A stretch of 20,506 nucleotides of DNA, taken from the NCBI GenBank assembly GCA_934754735.1, contig CAKVJE010000023.1, forward strand, positions 1-20,506, read 5' to 3'. The notes below the pieces were generated by a model, which saw only the letters and a program-made list of their open reading frames with translations, did no database searches and was not told where the DNA came from. Each line of letters begins with the position of its first letter. Positions within the stretch are counted from its first letter, which is position 1. A program made the translations under genes and the position numbers. Origin of the DNA: an uncultured Candidatus Melainabacteria bacterium (GTDB lineage Bacteria > Cyanobacteriota > Vampirovibrionia > Gastranaerophilales > Gastranaerophilaceae). Of the stretch, positions 9,133 through 17,997 are shown one piece after another.

Positions 9133-9429
9133 TTATTCGTCTGTTTCGGATACAATTTGCCAATACTGGCCAAATAATGTTTTTTTGTCCTTAATGACAT
9201 AAACTTCTATTCTATCATCAGTAACATTTAAAAATACAATTTTTTTAAGTTCTTTAAAAGGTATAGCTCGTTTACCTTCGGTCTTTTGCCATTTGCGTTC
9301 AAGAAAATCTTTCGCATCATTATATTCTTTCAAACAGCCAATAGTATTAGCGAATTCATCAAGTTCGTCAAATTTTTTAGCGTTTGAATAATTAAGTCCA
9401 TAAAAACTATATTTATTTAGTTCTACCAT
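9133..9429 (-). CDS. Hypothetical protein (98 aa) in operon with LysM protein
   Basis: Not recognised. A 98-residue charged, soluble protein without signal peptide. Aromatic- and Asp/Glu-rich N-terminal half (KYSFYGLNYSNAKKFDELDE), then a Lys-rich stretch and a beta-type end (RIEVYVIKDKKTLFGQYWQIV). Its ATG lies 9 bp after the LysM gene stop, with AAGGAAG as ribosome site inside the junction, so the two are almost certainly co-transcribed from the sigma-28-like promoter at 10120-10146. It may be a partner of the LysM protein. Confidence 0.7.
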   Translation of the reverse strand: MVELNKYSFYGLNYSNAKKFDELDEFANTIGCLKEYNDAKDFLERKWQKTEGKRAIPFKELKKIVFLNVTDDRIEVYVIKDKKTLFGQYWQIVSETDE

Positions 9430-9438
9430 TTTGCTTCC

Positions 9439-10065
9439 TTAATTTGTTCGAATTCTAATTACTTGTCCTGGGTAAATGCGATTTGGATTTTCTATATTAT
9501 TGGATTTTGCAGTTTCGTTAACTACTCTTGCAATCTCCAAATATGAAGCGTTCTTACCAAGTACTTGTCTTACTAGAGTCCATAAACTGTCTCCTTTTCT
9601 AACAACAATACTTGTCATACTAGGATAATTACTGCCATTTCCTCCTGTACTAGAAGATGAGTTTGAGTACGAATTGCCTGGAATGTAAATACCGGGATTC
9701 GCATCGTGCTGATTGCGATAATATTCATCTTGTTGTTGCTGATCTCGTAACCATTGCTCCTGTTGTTGGCGCTCTTGTTCTTGCTTTGCTTTGATTCCAG
9801 CCTCGTTATCATTGTTCTGCTGCTCTAATAGTTTTAGGGTTTCATCATCTATATCAAGAACTGCTGAACCTACAGAAGTTGATGAGCCATTAACTCTATC
9901 TCCCATCATCCCGCCTAATGAACCTGCGCTACCTGCACTTCCTGCAGAACCTGTAGAATCTGCTGAACCTGTACTACCTGTACTGTAGCCTCTAGCTCTA
10001 CGTGCTGCGTCAAATTCTTCCTGTGAACGAAACATTCCTAAATCTAGTGGACTATTGTAACTCAT
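9439..10065 (-). CDS. LysM-domain protein with low-complexity Ser/Gly and Gln regions
   Basis: 208 residues. The C-terminal ~58 residues are a LysM module (VVRKGDSLWTLVRQVLGKNASYLEIARVV ... NPNRIYPGQVIRI), which binds GlcNAc-containing polymers such as peptidoglycan. Before it come a Ser/Gly/Thr-rich spacer (residues ~27-68, GSTGSADSTGSAGSAGSAGS), a Gln/Glu-rich probable coiled coil (~84-120) and a second Ser/Gly linker. There is no Sec signal peptide or membrane segment, odd for a wall-binding protein; it may leave by another route or act inside the cell. AAGGAG lies 10 nt before the ATG. Transcription is from a sigma-28-like promoter abutting a (TAA)16 repeat. Confidence 0.88.
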   Translation of the reverse strand: MSYNSPLDLGMFRSQEEFDAARRARGYSTGSTGSADSTGSAGSAGSAGSLGGMMGDRVNGSSTSVGSAVLDIDDETLKLLEQQNNDNEAGIKAKQEQERQQQEQWLRDQQQQDEYYRNQHDANPGIYIPGNSYSNSSSSTGGNGSNYPSMTSIVVRKGDSLWTLVRQVLGKNASYLEIARVVNETAKSNNIENPNRIYPGQVIRIRTN

Positions 10066-10119
10066 TAATAATTACTCCTTTCGTTTCTTCTAATAAATAT
10101 TATAAGGTTTACTCTTTAT

Positions 10120-10194
<75 letters not shown>

Positions 10195-10424
10195 TGGCGC
10201 AAACTCTCTGCTTAAAGGCAATAGCGTTTTTGAAAATTCGTATTTACAAATCTTAACAAACGTAAATGTATTAATAAAAATATTAAGAAAGCTTAACAAA
10301 CGGACTATTTTTATTGAAATAAGACTTGTTTTAGACTGAAAAAATCATTCTTTAAGATGAGATGTAGGTAATTCTTGTGTTTTAGGTACAAAATACGCTT
10401 TTCATATGATGATGTATTGTCAAT

Positions 10425-10450
10425 TTCTCCTTATCCTATAATAAGGAGAA
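10425..10450 (+). promoter_or_regulatory. Hairpin sequestering the ribosome binding site of 10455-11300
   Basis: TTCTCCTTAT (10425-10434), 6-nt loop, ATAAGGAGAA (10441-10450): a perfect 10-bp stem whose 3' arm contains the whole AAGGAG ribosome site, 6 nt before the ATG. The loop and stem also contain TATAAT at 10437-10442, which could instead be a -10 element, though the nearest -35 (TTGTCA, 10417-10422) is only 14 bp away. Confidence 0.6.
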
Positions 10451-10454
10451 TGAT

Positions 10455-11300
10455 ATGAGTTGTATAAAAAAGATAATAAGTATAGCAAGAAATTTAGTTT
10501 CAGGTAAAAATTCTAAAAACTGTTTTTTAAAATTAGCAGATATTTTTGATGAAGAATGTGCCTATATTCAGAGAATAGTTGTTTTAGAGGCTATTTTTAA
10601 TACTACAAATGATGTAAAAAAGCTTGAAGAAATAGGTGATATATATGCTTTTAAGTTAAAATTTGAAGATGGTGCTAGAAAATACTATAACAAATATTTG
10701 CAAGCGTCTGATAATGAATTCTTTACCAAATACTCAAATATAGCAGATATTGAAACTTTAAATAATACTAGTTTGCCAAGAATTTTACAAAATAAATTGG
10801 ATAGATATTTTGTCTACGTTGAGATTATAAGATTCTTGCAAGAAAGAAAGTTTTATAGAGAAATACTAGATTTGAAACAAGGTTTAAAAGATATAGAAGA
10901 AGAAATTGGAAGTTATCTTGTACAAAAAGAATACTCTGATTTAGGACCTTGGAATAGTCTAACTGATAAAAAATGCTATTTATCATTTATTTTGTCAAAT
11001 ACGGATCATCATAATGATATTAATCGCTTTGCAATTGAATTGAACTCTCAAAATGAAGCTGCGTATTTAAATATAATTGATGATTTAGTTTATTATAAAA
11101 ACTATGAACAAGCATTAAGTATGTATAATAATGAATATGTAAAAGCATTCCCTCAAGAAAAGCCTTTTACGAATATTGTGGATTTGTGTTGGTTCTTGAG
11201 TGATAGACTTTACTCTATTGGTCAGTATTTTAATGCTATAGAACGGCAGAAAATAGCAATAGATATAGAACTTAAAAATAGGGAATGTACCAATGTCTAA
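10455..11300 (+). CDS. Helical-repeat (TPR-like) hypothetical protein next to a glycosyltransferase
   Basis: 281 residues, no signal peptide or membrane helix. The sequence is a chain of amphipathic helices with spacing like TPR repeats (LEEIGDIYAFKLKFEDGARKYYNKYLQ; IIDDLVYYKNYEQALSMYNNEY; LYSIGQYFNAIERQKIAIDIE), but no specific family is recognised. Its stop overlaps the start of the double glycosyltransferase gene by 8 bp (ATGTCTAA), so the two are translationally coupled and probably act together in polysaccharide or glycoprotein synthesis. Translation may be limited by the hairpin just upstream. Confidence 0.75.
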   Translation: MSCIKKIISIARNLVSGKNSKNCFLKLADIFDEECAYIQRIVVLEAIFNTTNDVKKLEEIGDIYAFKLKFEDGARKYYNKYLQASDNEFFTKYSNIADIETLNNTSLPRILQNKLDRYFVYVEIIRFLQERKFYREILDLKQGLKDIEEEIGSYLVQKEYSDLGPWNSLTDKKCYLSFILSNTDHHNDINRFAIELNSQNEAAYLNIIDDLVYYKNYEQALSMYNNEYVKAFPQEKPFTNIVDLCWFLSDRLYSIGQYFNAIERQKIAIDIELKNRECTNV

Positions 11301-13071
11301 AACATTTTCAATTGTAGTTCCTGTATATAAAGTAGAAAAATATATATCAAAATGTCTAGAAAGCATACTTTCGCAAACTTTTTCAGATTTTGAACTGATT
11401 TGTGTTGATGATTGTGGTGGCGATAAGTCTTTAGAAATTATTAAAGACTTTGCACAAAATGATAATAGAATTAAGGTTTTAGAAAATGAGAAAAACAGCG
11501 GCGTTGCATATTCAAGAAATCGCGGCATTGATGAAGCTTCCGGCAAATACTTGATGTTTATTGATTCAGACGATTGGATAGAGCCTCAAACATTGGAAGT
11601 TATTTACAAAACTTTCCAAGAAATAGATGCGAACAGTATCATTTATGATGGTTACTATTTTGACGAGGATGTTCAAAAAAGACGTAGTGGTTTTATTATA
11701 AATTGTAATAGAGGATATTTGGAATACACTCCAAATACAATTTGTCAAGGCTCAGACTATTTGCTAAAGGCCTACAAAACTGACTCAATCAAAGATAACA
11801 ATATCTATTATCCTGTAGGTATCAATTTTGAGGATGGAGAATTTTATTTTAAGTATTTTTCTCTAAATCCTAAAACGTATATAATAGATGAAAAACTTTA
11901 CAACTACAGAGTTAGAGAAGGTTCAATTGTTACGAATGCGCGCAAAGGGATTGTAAATATTGAAGATATTTATGCTGTTATCAGACATTTAAAAGAGTTC
12001 TATATAGAACACGGACTCTATAATAAATATAAACGTGCACTAATGCAACTCGTATTCATGCGAATAAATACTTGCAAAGGGATTTGCAATAATTATGAAA
12101 AATCTTTAAAGTTATCAAAAGAGCTTTTGGAAGAATTTAATTATCCGGAAGAATTTAGCGAATTTAATGAATCGCAGACTCCGTTTTTCTCTGTAATAGT
12201 TCCTATATATAACGTTGAAAATTATATAGAACAATGCATTCGCTCAATTCAGTCTCAAACATTTACGGATTTTGAAATAATCTGTGTCGATGATAGAGGG
12301 CAAGATAATTCATACGAAATAGTAAAGCGTCTGGCGAAGGATGATAGAAGGATTAGTATTGTACGTCATAACAAGAATAAAGGCTTGGGTGCAGCGAGAA
12401 ATACAGCATTAAAAGCTGCAACCGGACGTTATATTGTTTGTGTGGATTCGGATGATTGGATTTTACCAAATTGTCTCAAAAAAGTGCACGATGCGTTTTT
12501 ATCGACAAATACAAATACGGTATGGTTTAAGTTCAGTATTTGGTGGGAAGATATAAATAAAATGACTGTGAGTGGTAATTTCCCTGCTCTTGAGAGCTTA
12601 AAACAAGGTATATTAACCATAACTCCGGAGAATATAATAAATTATCCTGTGTGTAGCTGGAATAAAGCTTATAATAGGGAATTTTTACTGAAAAATAATT
12701 TATTTTGGGCAGAAAATGTTTTATTCGAAGACCATGAATTTTATATCAAAACAATGATTGCAGCTCCTGAAACGACAATTATTGATGATAATTTATATGT
12801 TTATAGACGGCGCGGTGACTCAATAATTGGTAATAGTCTTAATGATGTAAATAAAGCAAAAGATATTTTTGATGTTATGAGAAGTACTTATGCATATTTG
12901 AAGAAATCAGGAAATTTTGAGAAATATAAAAATGCGTTTCTAAGAGATTCGTACGAAATGATAAATTTATTTAGGCAGTCTCCTAATACGCACAAAGCAT
13001 TGTTTCCGTATATGAAAAAGTATTTGGAAGACATTGATTTTCCTAATGCGTATATCGATTTAGCAAATTAA
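11293..13071 (+). CDS. Tandem-domain family 2 glycosyltransferase
   Basis: 592 residues made of two GT-A (GT2) catalytic units in one chain. Unit 1 spans ~1-290: FSIVVPVYKVEKYISKCLESIL, VDDCGGD, metal-binding DSDDW at 91-95, and a probable catalytic-base block INFEDGEFY near 177-184. Unit 2 spans ~297-592: FSVIVPIYNVENYIEQCIRSI, VDDRGQD, DSDDW at 385-389, and LFEDHEFY. Both units keep the nucleotide-sugar and metal motifs, so both may be active and add two sugars in turn. No membrane segment is seen, so it probably acts on the cytoplasmic face on a lipid-linked or protein acceptor. The units are clearly diverged at DNA level, so the duplication is old. It is coupled to the preceding helical-repeat gene. 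Confidence 0.93.
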   Translation: MSKTFSIVVPVYKVEKYISKCLESILSQTFSDFELICVDDCGGDKSLEIIKDFAQNDNRIKVLENEKNSGVAYSRNRGIDEASGKYLMFIDSDDWIEPQTLEVIYKTFQEIDANSIIYDGYYFDEDVQKRRSGFIINCNRGYLEYTPNTICQGSDYLLKAYKTDSIKDNNIYYPVGINFEDGEFYFKYFSLNPKTYIIDEKLYNYRVREGSIVTNARKGIVNIEDIYAVIRHLKEFYIEHGLYNKYKRALMQLVFMRINTCKGICNNYEKSLKLSKELLEEFNYPEEFSEFNESQTPFFSVIVPIYNVENYIEQCIRSIQSQTFTDFEIICVDDRGQDNSYEIVKRLAKDDRRISIVRHNKNKGLGAARNTALKAATGRYIVCVDSDDWILPNCLKKVHDAFLSTNTNTVWFKFSIWWEDINKMTVSGNFPALESLKQGILTITPENIINYPVCSWNKAYNREFLLKNNLFWAENVLFEDHEFYIKTMIAAPETTIIDDNLYVYRRRGDSIIGNSLNDVNKAKDIFDVMRSTYAYLKKSGNFEKYKNAFLRDSYEMINLFRQSPNTHKALFPYMKKYLEDIDFPNAYIDLAN

Positions 13072-13074
13072 AAT

Positions 13075-13109
13075 AAAACCTCCGATTTTTATGAAATGTC
13101 GGAGGCTTT
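13075..13109. terminator. Bidirectional terminator between glycosyltransferase and pyrG
   Basis: Inverted repeat AAAACCTCCGA (13075-13085) with TCGGAGGCTTT (13099-13109), a 7-bp GC-rich core flanked by A and T runs. It lies between convergent stops at 13071 and 13119. Confidence 0.85.
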
Positions 13110-13118
13110 ATTATTTAT

Positions 13119-14792
<1,674 letters not shown>

Positions 14793-14808
14793 TCACCTTG
14801 AAATTCTA

Positions 14809-14831
14809 CCCTCCCCCTATTAAGGGAGGGG
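14809..14831. repeat. GC-rich palindromic element upstream of pyrG
   Basis: CTACCCTCCCCC...AAGGGAGGGG forms a CCCTCCC/GGGAGGG stem (14809-14815 and 14824-14830). A related, weaker copy lies at 17489-17513. The base composition is very unlike the AT-rich surroundings, suggesting a dispersed palindromic repeat. Confidence 0.55.
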
Positions 14832-14842
14832 ATGTGCAATAA

Positions 14843-14868
14843 AAAAGAGGGGCAGTTACCCCTCTTTT
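14843..14868 (-). terminator. Intrinsic terminator of gatC
   Basis: AAAAGAGGGG (14843-14852), 6-nt loop, CCCCTCTTTT (14859-14868). On the minus strand it ends in a run of six T, directly after the gatC stop at 14871. Confidence 0.9.
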
Positions 14869-14870
14869 AA

Positions 14871-15152
14871 CTAATTAATTTTTGGAACTCTAAAGAATCC
14901 GTTCTCTTCGTCCGGAGCATTCTTCATCAGTTCTTCTTTTGTTTGTTCGTAATAAACTTTGTCTTCTCTCATAACGTTAACAAAATCAATCGCGTGCGCC
15001 ATAGGCTCAATATTTGAAGTATCTACTTCGTTCATAGCATCGACATGCTTCAAAACATCACCAAGTTGTTTAGTGAATTTTTCTTTTTCTTCTTCAGTTA
15101 ATTCTAAACGTGCTAATTTTGCTACGTGTTCTACATCTTTTATTGTAATCAT
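14871..15152 (-). CDS. gatC: Aspartyl/glutamyl-tRNA amidotransferase subunit C
   Basis: 93 residues, usual length. GatC stabilises the GatA-GatB amidotransferase that converts Glu-tRNA(Gln) or Asp-tRNA(Asn) to the correct aminoacyl-tRNA. Family signature: DVEHVAKLARLELTEEEKEKF near the N-terminus, VDTSNIEPMAH in the middle, and a C-terminal GFFRVPKI. gatA and gatB are not in the window. It follows the HD-domain gene by 68 bp on the same strand and ends at its own terminator. GGAG lies about 11 nt before the ATG. Confidence 0.95.
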   Translation of the reverse strand: MITIKDVEHVAKLARLELTEEEKEKFTKQLGDVLKHVDAMNEVDTSNIEPMAHAIDFVNVMREDKVYYEQTKEELMKNAPDEENGFFRVPKIN

Positions 15153-15220
15153 AATCTCTTACTCCAATATTTACGCATCATAACATAAAAATATCAATTT
15201 GTCAGTTAAATTCTAAAATT

Positions 15221-16051
15221 TTAACCAAGCATTGCAACATTGATTTGCCCGAATTTAGCAGACAAGTCGTCAATATGATGGATTAAATAAACAAATGGGT
15301 CTAAATCTTTTTCATTTAAATCTACAATGGCACCCCATTCAGCTCTTGCATGGTGCGCAGCAATCATCTTGGCTACACGCTTAAAACCTGCATTCATACA
15401 AATTGAAAATCCATATTGAGAGTGAGTAATCCATTCTTTTCTAAAATTCTCATCATAGTCGATTAAGCCGGATTCTGTATTAATTGTGTATTCAAAAATT
15501 TTGCCTATATCATGAAGCAAACATGCTGCAAAAACTTCATCATTATTAAGTTTTTGAAAGAATGTTTCCAAATTGATTTCTGCATATTTTAAACATTCTA
15601 ATGTATGAACCATTAAACCGCCAATGTAATTATGGTGCATCATTTTTGCTGCCGGTGAAACTAAAATTTTATCTTTATTGTTGGTATAAATTTCTGTTAC
15701 GAATTCTCTTAGTTTGCTGTCTTTTATTCTATTTACATAGACTAACAATTTTTGAAAAATCTCTTCTTGTTCTTTTGTATCAAGTCCAGTTTTAGCTTCT
15801 TTAATTAGTTCAAGAGCATTGACAAGACAGTTGTTGTATTTTTCGTTAAAAGAGCCGGATACTATTCGAAGTTGGTTACCGCATCTAAAAAGTTTTGAAT
15901 CCATGCGGTTCAAGGCTTCTTCCCAAAGAATGCAATTAAGAGTTTCATTTGTTTTTGGGTCTTTTAATTGCAATTTCCCCATTTTTGTACCTGATTTGGT
16001 ATCACCAATGGCAAAAGTAACAACTTCATAAATAATATCAGTACTAAACAT
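15221..16051 (-). CDS. OB-fold/HD-domain nuclease, YhaM-like
   Basis: 276 residues. Residues ~1-90 look like an OB-fold nucleic-acid-binding domain (GKLQLKDPKTNETLNCILWEEA). Residues ~135-270 are an HD metal-dependent phosphohydrolase domain: HHNYIGGLMVHTLECL (139-154), LLHDIGKIFEY with HD at 180-181, AAHHARAEWGA with HH at 233-234, and IDDLSAKFG with the last Asp at 261-262. This order matches the YhaM/CBF1 family of 3'-5' exonucleases, which degrade RNA or single-stranded DNA. Length is somewhat short against typical YhaM (~310). It is probably co-transcribed with gatC. Confidence 0.88.
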   Translation of the reverse strand: MFSTDIIYEVVTFAIGDTKSGTKMGKLQLKDPKTNETLNCILWEEALNRMDSKLFRCGNQLRIVSGSFNEKYNNCLVNALELIKEAKTGLDTKEQEEIFQKLLVYVNRIKDSKLREFVTEIYTNNKDKILVSPAAKMMHHNYIGGLMVHTLECLKYAEINLETFFQKLNNDEVFAACLLHDIGKIFEYTINTESGLIDYDENFRKEWITHSQYGFSICMNAGFKRVAKMIAAHHARAEWGAIVDLNEKDLDPFVYLIHHIDDLSAKFGQINVAMLG

Positions 16052-16096
16052 TAAATATCTCCTAGCTTTTTTTAAATTATATCATGGATATAATTT

Positions 16097-16133
16097 AAAA
16101 AGATGAACCAGCTATTTGCTAATTCATCTTTTT
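16097..16133 (-). terminator. Intrinsic terminator of the glycine-zipper gene
   Basis: AAAAAGATGAA (16097-16107) and TTCATCTTTTT (16123-16133) with an inner AGC/GCT pairing. T-runs follow in both directions. It lies directly after the stop at 16137 and about 45 bp before the HD gene start. Confidence 0.8.
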
Positions 16134-16136
16134 TTT

Positions 16137-16466
16137 TTAATCATTTTTGTCATCTGGTTTAGGCTTGTCATCATCCCCTAATACACTACCGGCTCCTGCT
16201 CCAATTGCAGCTCCGCCAATGGTATATGCCCCCACTACAAATGGTATTGCGAGACCACCGGAAATAAATGTTATTGCAGCAGCTCCCAAAGCTCCGCCTA
16301 TTGCAGCTCCTAATGCACTTGCACCTGCTTTACTTTGAAAGGATATTGAATCTCCTTTTTGCGGTTCTGTATTTACAGGGCTTTCTCTATGTGGTGACAT
16401 CCCTCTTTTTGTACTATAATTTGTTCCACATTTAAGACCATAATTTTGGATTGAACTTACTCTCAT
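16137..16466 (-). CDS. Small glycine-zipper protein (109 aa)
   Basis: Function not recognised. Residues 1-40 are hydrophilic with one Cys and contain DSISFQSK. Residues ~46-95 are strongly Ala/Gly-rich with GxxxG spacing (GAAIGGALGAAAITF, then GGAAIGAGAGSVLG), a glycine zipper able to form two packed membrane hairpin helices. The tail DDDKPKPDDKND is acidic. There is no N-terminal Sec signal. GAGGA lies 8 nt upstream of the ATG and a near-consensus promoter precedes it. It could be a small membrane protein or a pore-forming peptide; no immunity or export gene is adjacent, so I do not call it a bacteriocin. Confidence 0.75.
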   Translation of the reverse strand: MRVSSIQNYGLKCGTNYSTKRGMSPHRESPVNTEPQKGDSISFQSKAGASALGAAIGGALGAAAITFISGGLAIPFVVGAYTIGGAAIGAGAGSVLGDDDKPKPDDKND

Positions 16467-16498
16467 AACAAAATCCTCACACTAAAACACACGTTAGG

Positions 16499-16527
16499 AA
16501 TATACAATAAAATAGACAAATTGTCAA
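16499..16527 (-). promoter_or_regulatory. Strong sigma-70 promoter for the glycine-zipper gene
   Basis: On the minus strand TTGACA (16522-16527), exactly 17 bp, TATATT (16499-16504). The -35 overlaps a small palindrome GACAAATTGTC (16514-16524). Confidence 0.8.
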
Positions 16528-16543
16528 TAGCTTTACCGTTATT

Positions 16544-16560
16544 TGTTACAAACAGTAACA
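16544..16560. promoter_or_regulatory. Operator-like inverted repeat
   Basis: TGTTAC (16544-16549), 5 bp, GTAACA (16555-16560): perfect 6-bp arms, 16 bp upstream of the glycine-zipper gene -35 and just beyond the ldcA stop. It could be a dyad site for a dimeric regulator. Confidence 0.4.
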
Positions 16561-16570
16561 CGAAAAATTT

Positions 16571-17437
16571 TTACTTAGTAGAAATTTTTAATCCTTTAAG
16601 TTGTGCTAATCTGCCAATTGGAATTGTGATTTTATCTGTGTTATGCGTAATTTTAAATCCGCTAACTATAGGTATATTTAGTCTACTAGCTAACTCATGC
16701 CAGTATTGTTCAAGCCATTTTTCGTTACAGCAGTCAAGAAAATCGCCCAAAACAATGGCTTTACAATGTTCTTTGAATTCTTTTATATTAATCAATTGCT
16801 GAAACATTTTGTCTATTTTGTAAACGGGTTCATTTAAATCTTCTGTAAAAAATATGAAATCTTGATTAGGAATAAAATCCAAACCGCATAAAGATACTAC
16901 TGTTGCCAGATTACCACCCCAAAGAATTCCTTTGGCATCGCCACTTTTGTAGATTTTGTTGCCGAAATACGAAATGTCAGCATTTTTAATAGCATTACAA
17001 AAACAAGAATAAGTTATTCTTTCGTCTTGGAGGAGATGACTAGGTGTAGTTAATGCGAAATCACTAGTAGCCATTGGCCCATGATACGTAATCATGCCGG
17101 TCTTCTTGTAAATCATTAATAATAATGCTGTAACGTCAGAAAAACCGCAGAAAATTTTAGGGTTGCGTTTTATTACATCATAATCAATTCTTTCAACTAA
17201 TCTGATTGCGCCATATCCGCCTCTTGCGCACATAATTATATCTATAGATTTGTCTTCAAAAAAGTTTTTTAGCTCGCTTAATTTGTCCTCATCTGAACCG
17301 GCTAAATAGCGATTTTTATCGAAAATGTTTTTTGAAAGCTTAACATTAAAACCTTTGCTTTCAAAAAAGGTTTTTGCTTGTAATACTTTTTCTTTTTCGC
17401 AAGCTCCTGAAAGAGCGATTATTCCAATTGTTTTCAT
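16571..17437 (-). CDS. ldcA: LD-carboxypeptidase (peptidase S66)
   Basis: 288 residues, normal length. It removes the terminal D-alanine from murein tetrapeptides during peptidoglycan recycling, in the cytoplasm. Motifs: MCARGGYGAIRL (69-80), nucleophile Ser100 in FCGFSDVTAL, glutamate in FFTEDLNEPVYKID (Glu199 likely), and His265 in FKITHNTDKITIPIG. No signal peptide. A weak GGGA site precedes the ATG. It has no overlap with neighbours; a separate promoter for the next gene lies after its stop. Confidence 0.94.
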   Translation of the reverse strand: MKTIGIIALSGACEKEKVLQAKTFFESKGFNVKLSKNIFDKNRYLAGSDEDKLSELKNFFEDKSIDIIMCARGGYGAIRLVERIDYDVIKRNPKIFCGFSDVTALLLMIYKKTGMITYHGPMATSDFALTTPSHLLQDERITYSCFCNAIKNADISYFGNKIYKSGDAKGILWGGNLATVVSLCGLDFIPNQDFIFFTEDLNEPVYKIDKMFQQLINIKEFKEHCKAIVLGDFLDCCNEKWLEQYWHELASRLNIPIVSGFKITHNTDKITIPIGRLAQLKGLKISTK

Positions 17438-17488
17438 GATAATTTCCCATCCGTAGTTGTATCTTTTGATAAGGTCTTAAGTACAACT

Positions 17489-17513
17489 GCTACCCTCCTC
17501 CCTAAGAGAGGGA
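17489..17513. repeat. GC-rich palindromic element, second copy
   Basis: Sequence GCTACCCTCCTCCC...AGAGAGGGA resembles the element at 14809-14831 (shared CTACCCTCC start and AGGG end). Stem CCCTC (17493-17497) with GAGGG (17508-17512). Confidence 0.45.
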
Positions 17514-17537
17514 TATGATGTATTCTATTATATTGTT

Positions 17538-17567
17538 TTTGTAAAATTTTGTAAAGATTTTTATATA
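17538..17567 (+). promoter_or_regulatory. Tandem TTTGTAAA box overlapping a promoter
   Basis: TTTGTAAA-AT-TTTGTAAA spans 17538-17555, a perfect 8+2+8 direct repeat of the same kind as at 595-612 and 20162-20179. Inside it, TTGTAA (17539-17544) with a 17-bp spacer leads to TATATA (17562-17567), a plausible sigma-70 promoter for the gene at 17631. Confidence 0.5.
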
Positions 17568-17630
17568 TAAAGCAATTTTTAAAAATTTGAAACGTTATTA
17601 TATATGTACAAGTTAAAAAAGGATATGACT

Positions 17631-17885
17631 ATGGGCGCAATAGATGCATTGCAAAATTTCAAAGTTCCTTCTTTTTTAGGAATTACATCTGCTCCAAGAG
17701 TAGATGGAGGAACTAAGACTGCTCCTGTTGATACCGGTTTTGCACAACCTGTCAATTATGCAAATAGTAATTTATTCGCAGGAAATCTTGAGGGGGTAAA
17801 TACAAATATTGGTATTGGCGACTATCAAGACGGTCCTACACAAGCAGGTTATAAATTAGCCGGTAAAACGATTGCTTTTGCTTAA
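17631..17885 (+). CDS. Small hypothetical protein (84 aa)
   Basis: Function not recognised. I start it at the ATG at 17631 because AAAGGA lies 7 nt upstream; the in-frame ATGs at 17604 and 17625 lack usable spacing. The protein is Gly/Asn/Thr-rich (FKVPSFLGITSAPRVDGG; NIGIGDYQDGPTQAGYKLAG) without signal peptide, helices or cysteines, and may be mostly unstructured. A frame-broken coding remnant follows on the same strand, so this may itself be a truncated member of a longer family. Confidence 0.6.
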   Translation: MGAIDALQNFKVPSFLGITSAPRVDGGTKTAPVDTGFAQPVNYANSNLFAGNLEGVNTNIGIGDYQDGPTQAGYKLAGKTIAFA

Positions 17886-17893
17886 AATTTTAA

Positions 17894-17992
17894 ACATTAA
17901 AACAAGATGAAAATGGTAATAAGATTGCTGTTGGTCAAGACGGTGTTGGTTTAGCTCACGTAGAGCCTAAAAATTTTATGGTTATTGCATAA
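17894..17992 (+). pseudogene. Coding remnant without start codon
   Basis: In a different frame from the preceding gene, 32 codons read TLKQDENGNKIAVGQDG... and end HVEPKNFMVIA then stop. The composition looks protein-like, but an in-frame stop lies immediately upstream (17891-17893) and there is no start codon or ribosome site. It is probably the C-terminal relic of a gene broken by indels, possibly the one at 17631. Confidence 0.5.
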
Positions 17993-17997
17993 TTTTA

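Noticed and set aside
9006..9200. Minus-strand 64-codon frame spanning the terminator at 9094-9129
   Set aside because: It crosses a strong bidirectional terminator and overlaps two better genes.
16137..16466. Class II bacteriocin
   Set aside because: The glycine zipper is suggestive, but there is no double-glycine leader, immunity gene or transporter nearby.
17562..17594. Fourth sigma-28-type promoter (TAAAGCAA...TTGAAACG)
   Set aside because: The -10 half does not match GCCGATAA; a sigma-70 reading (TTGTAA-N17-TATATA) is better.
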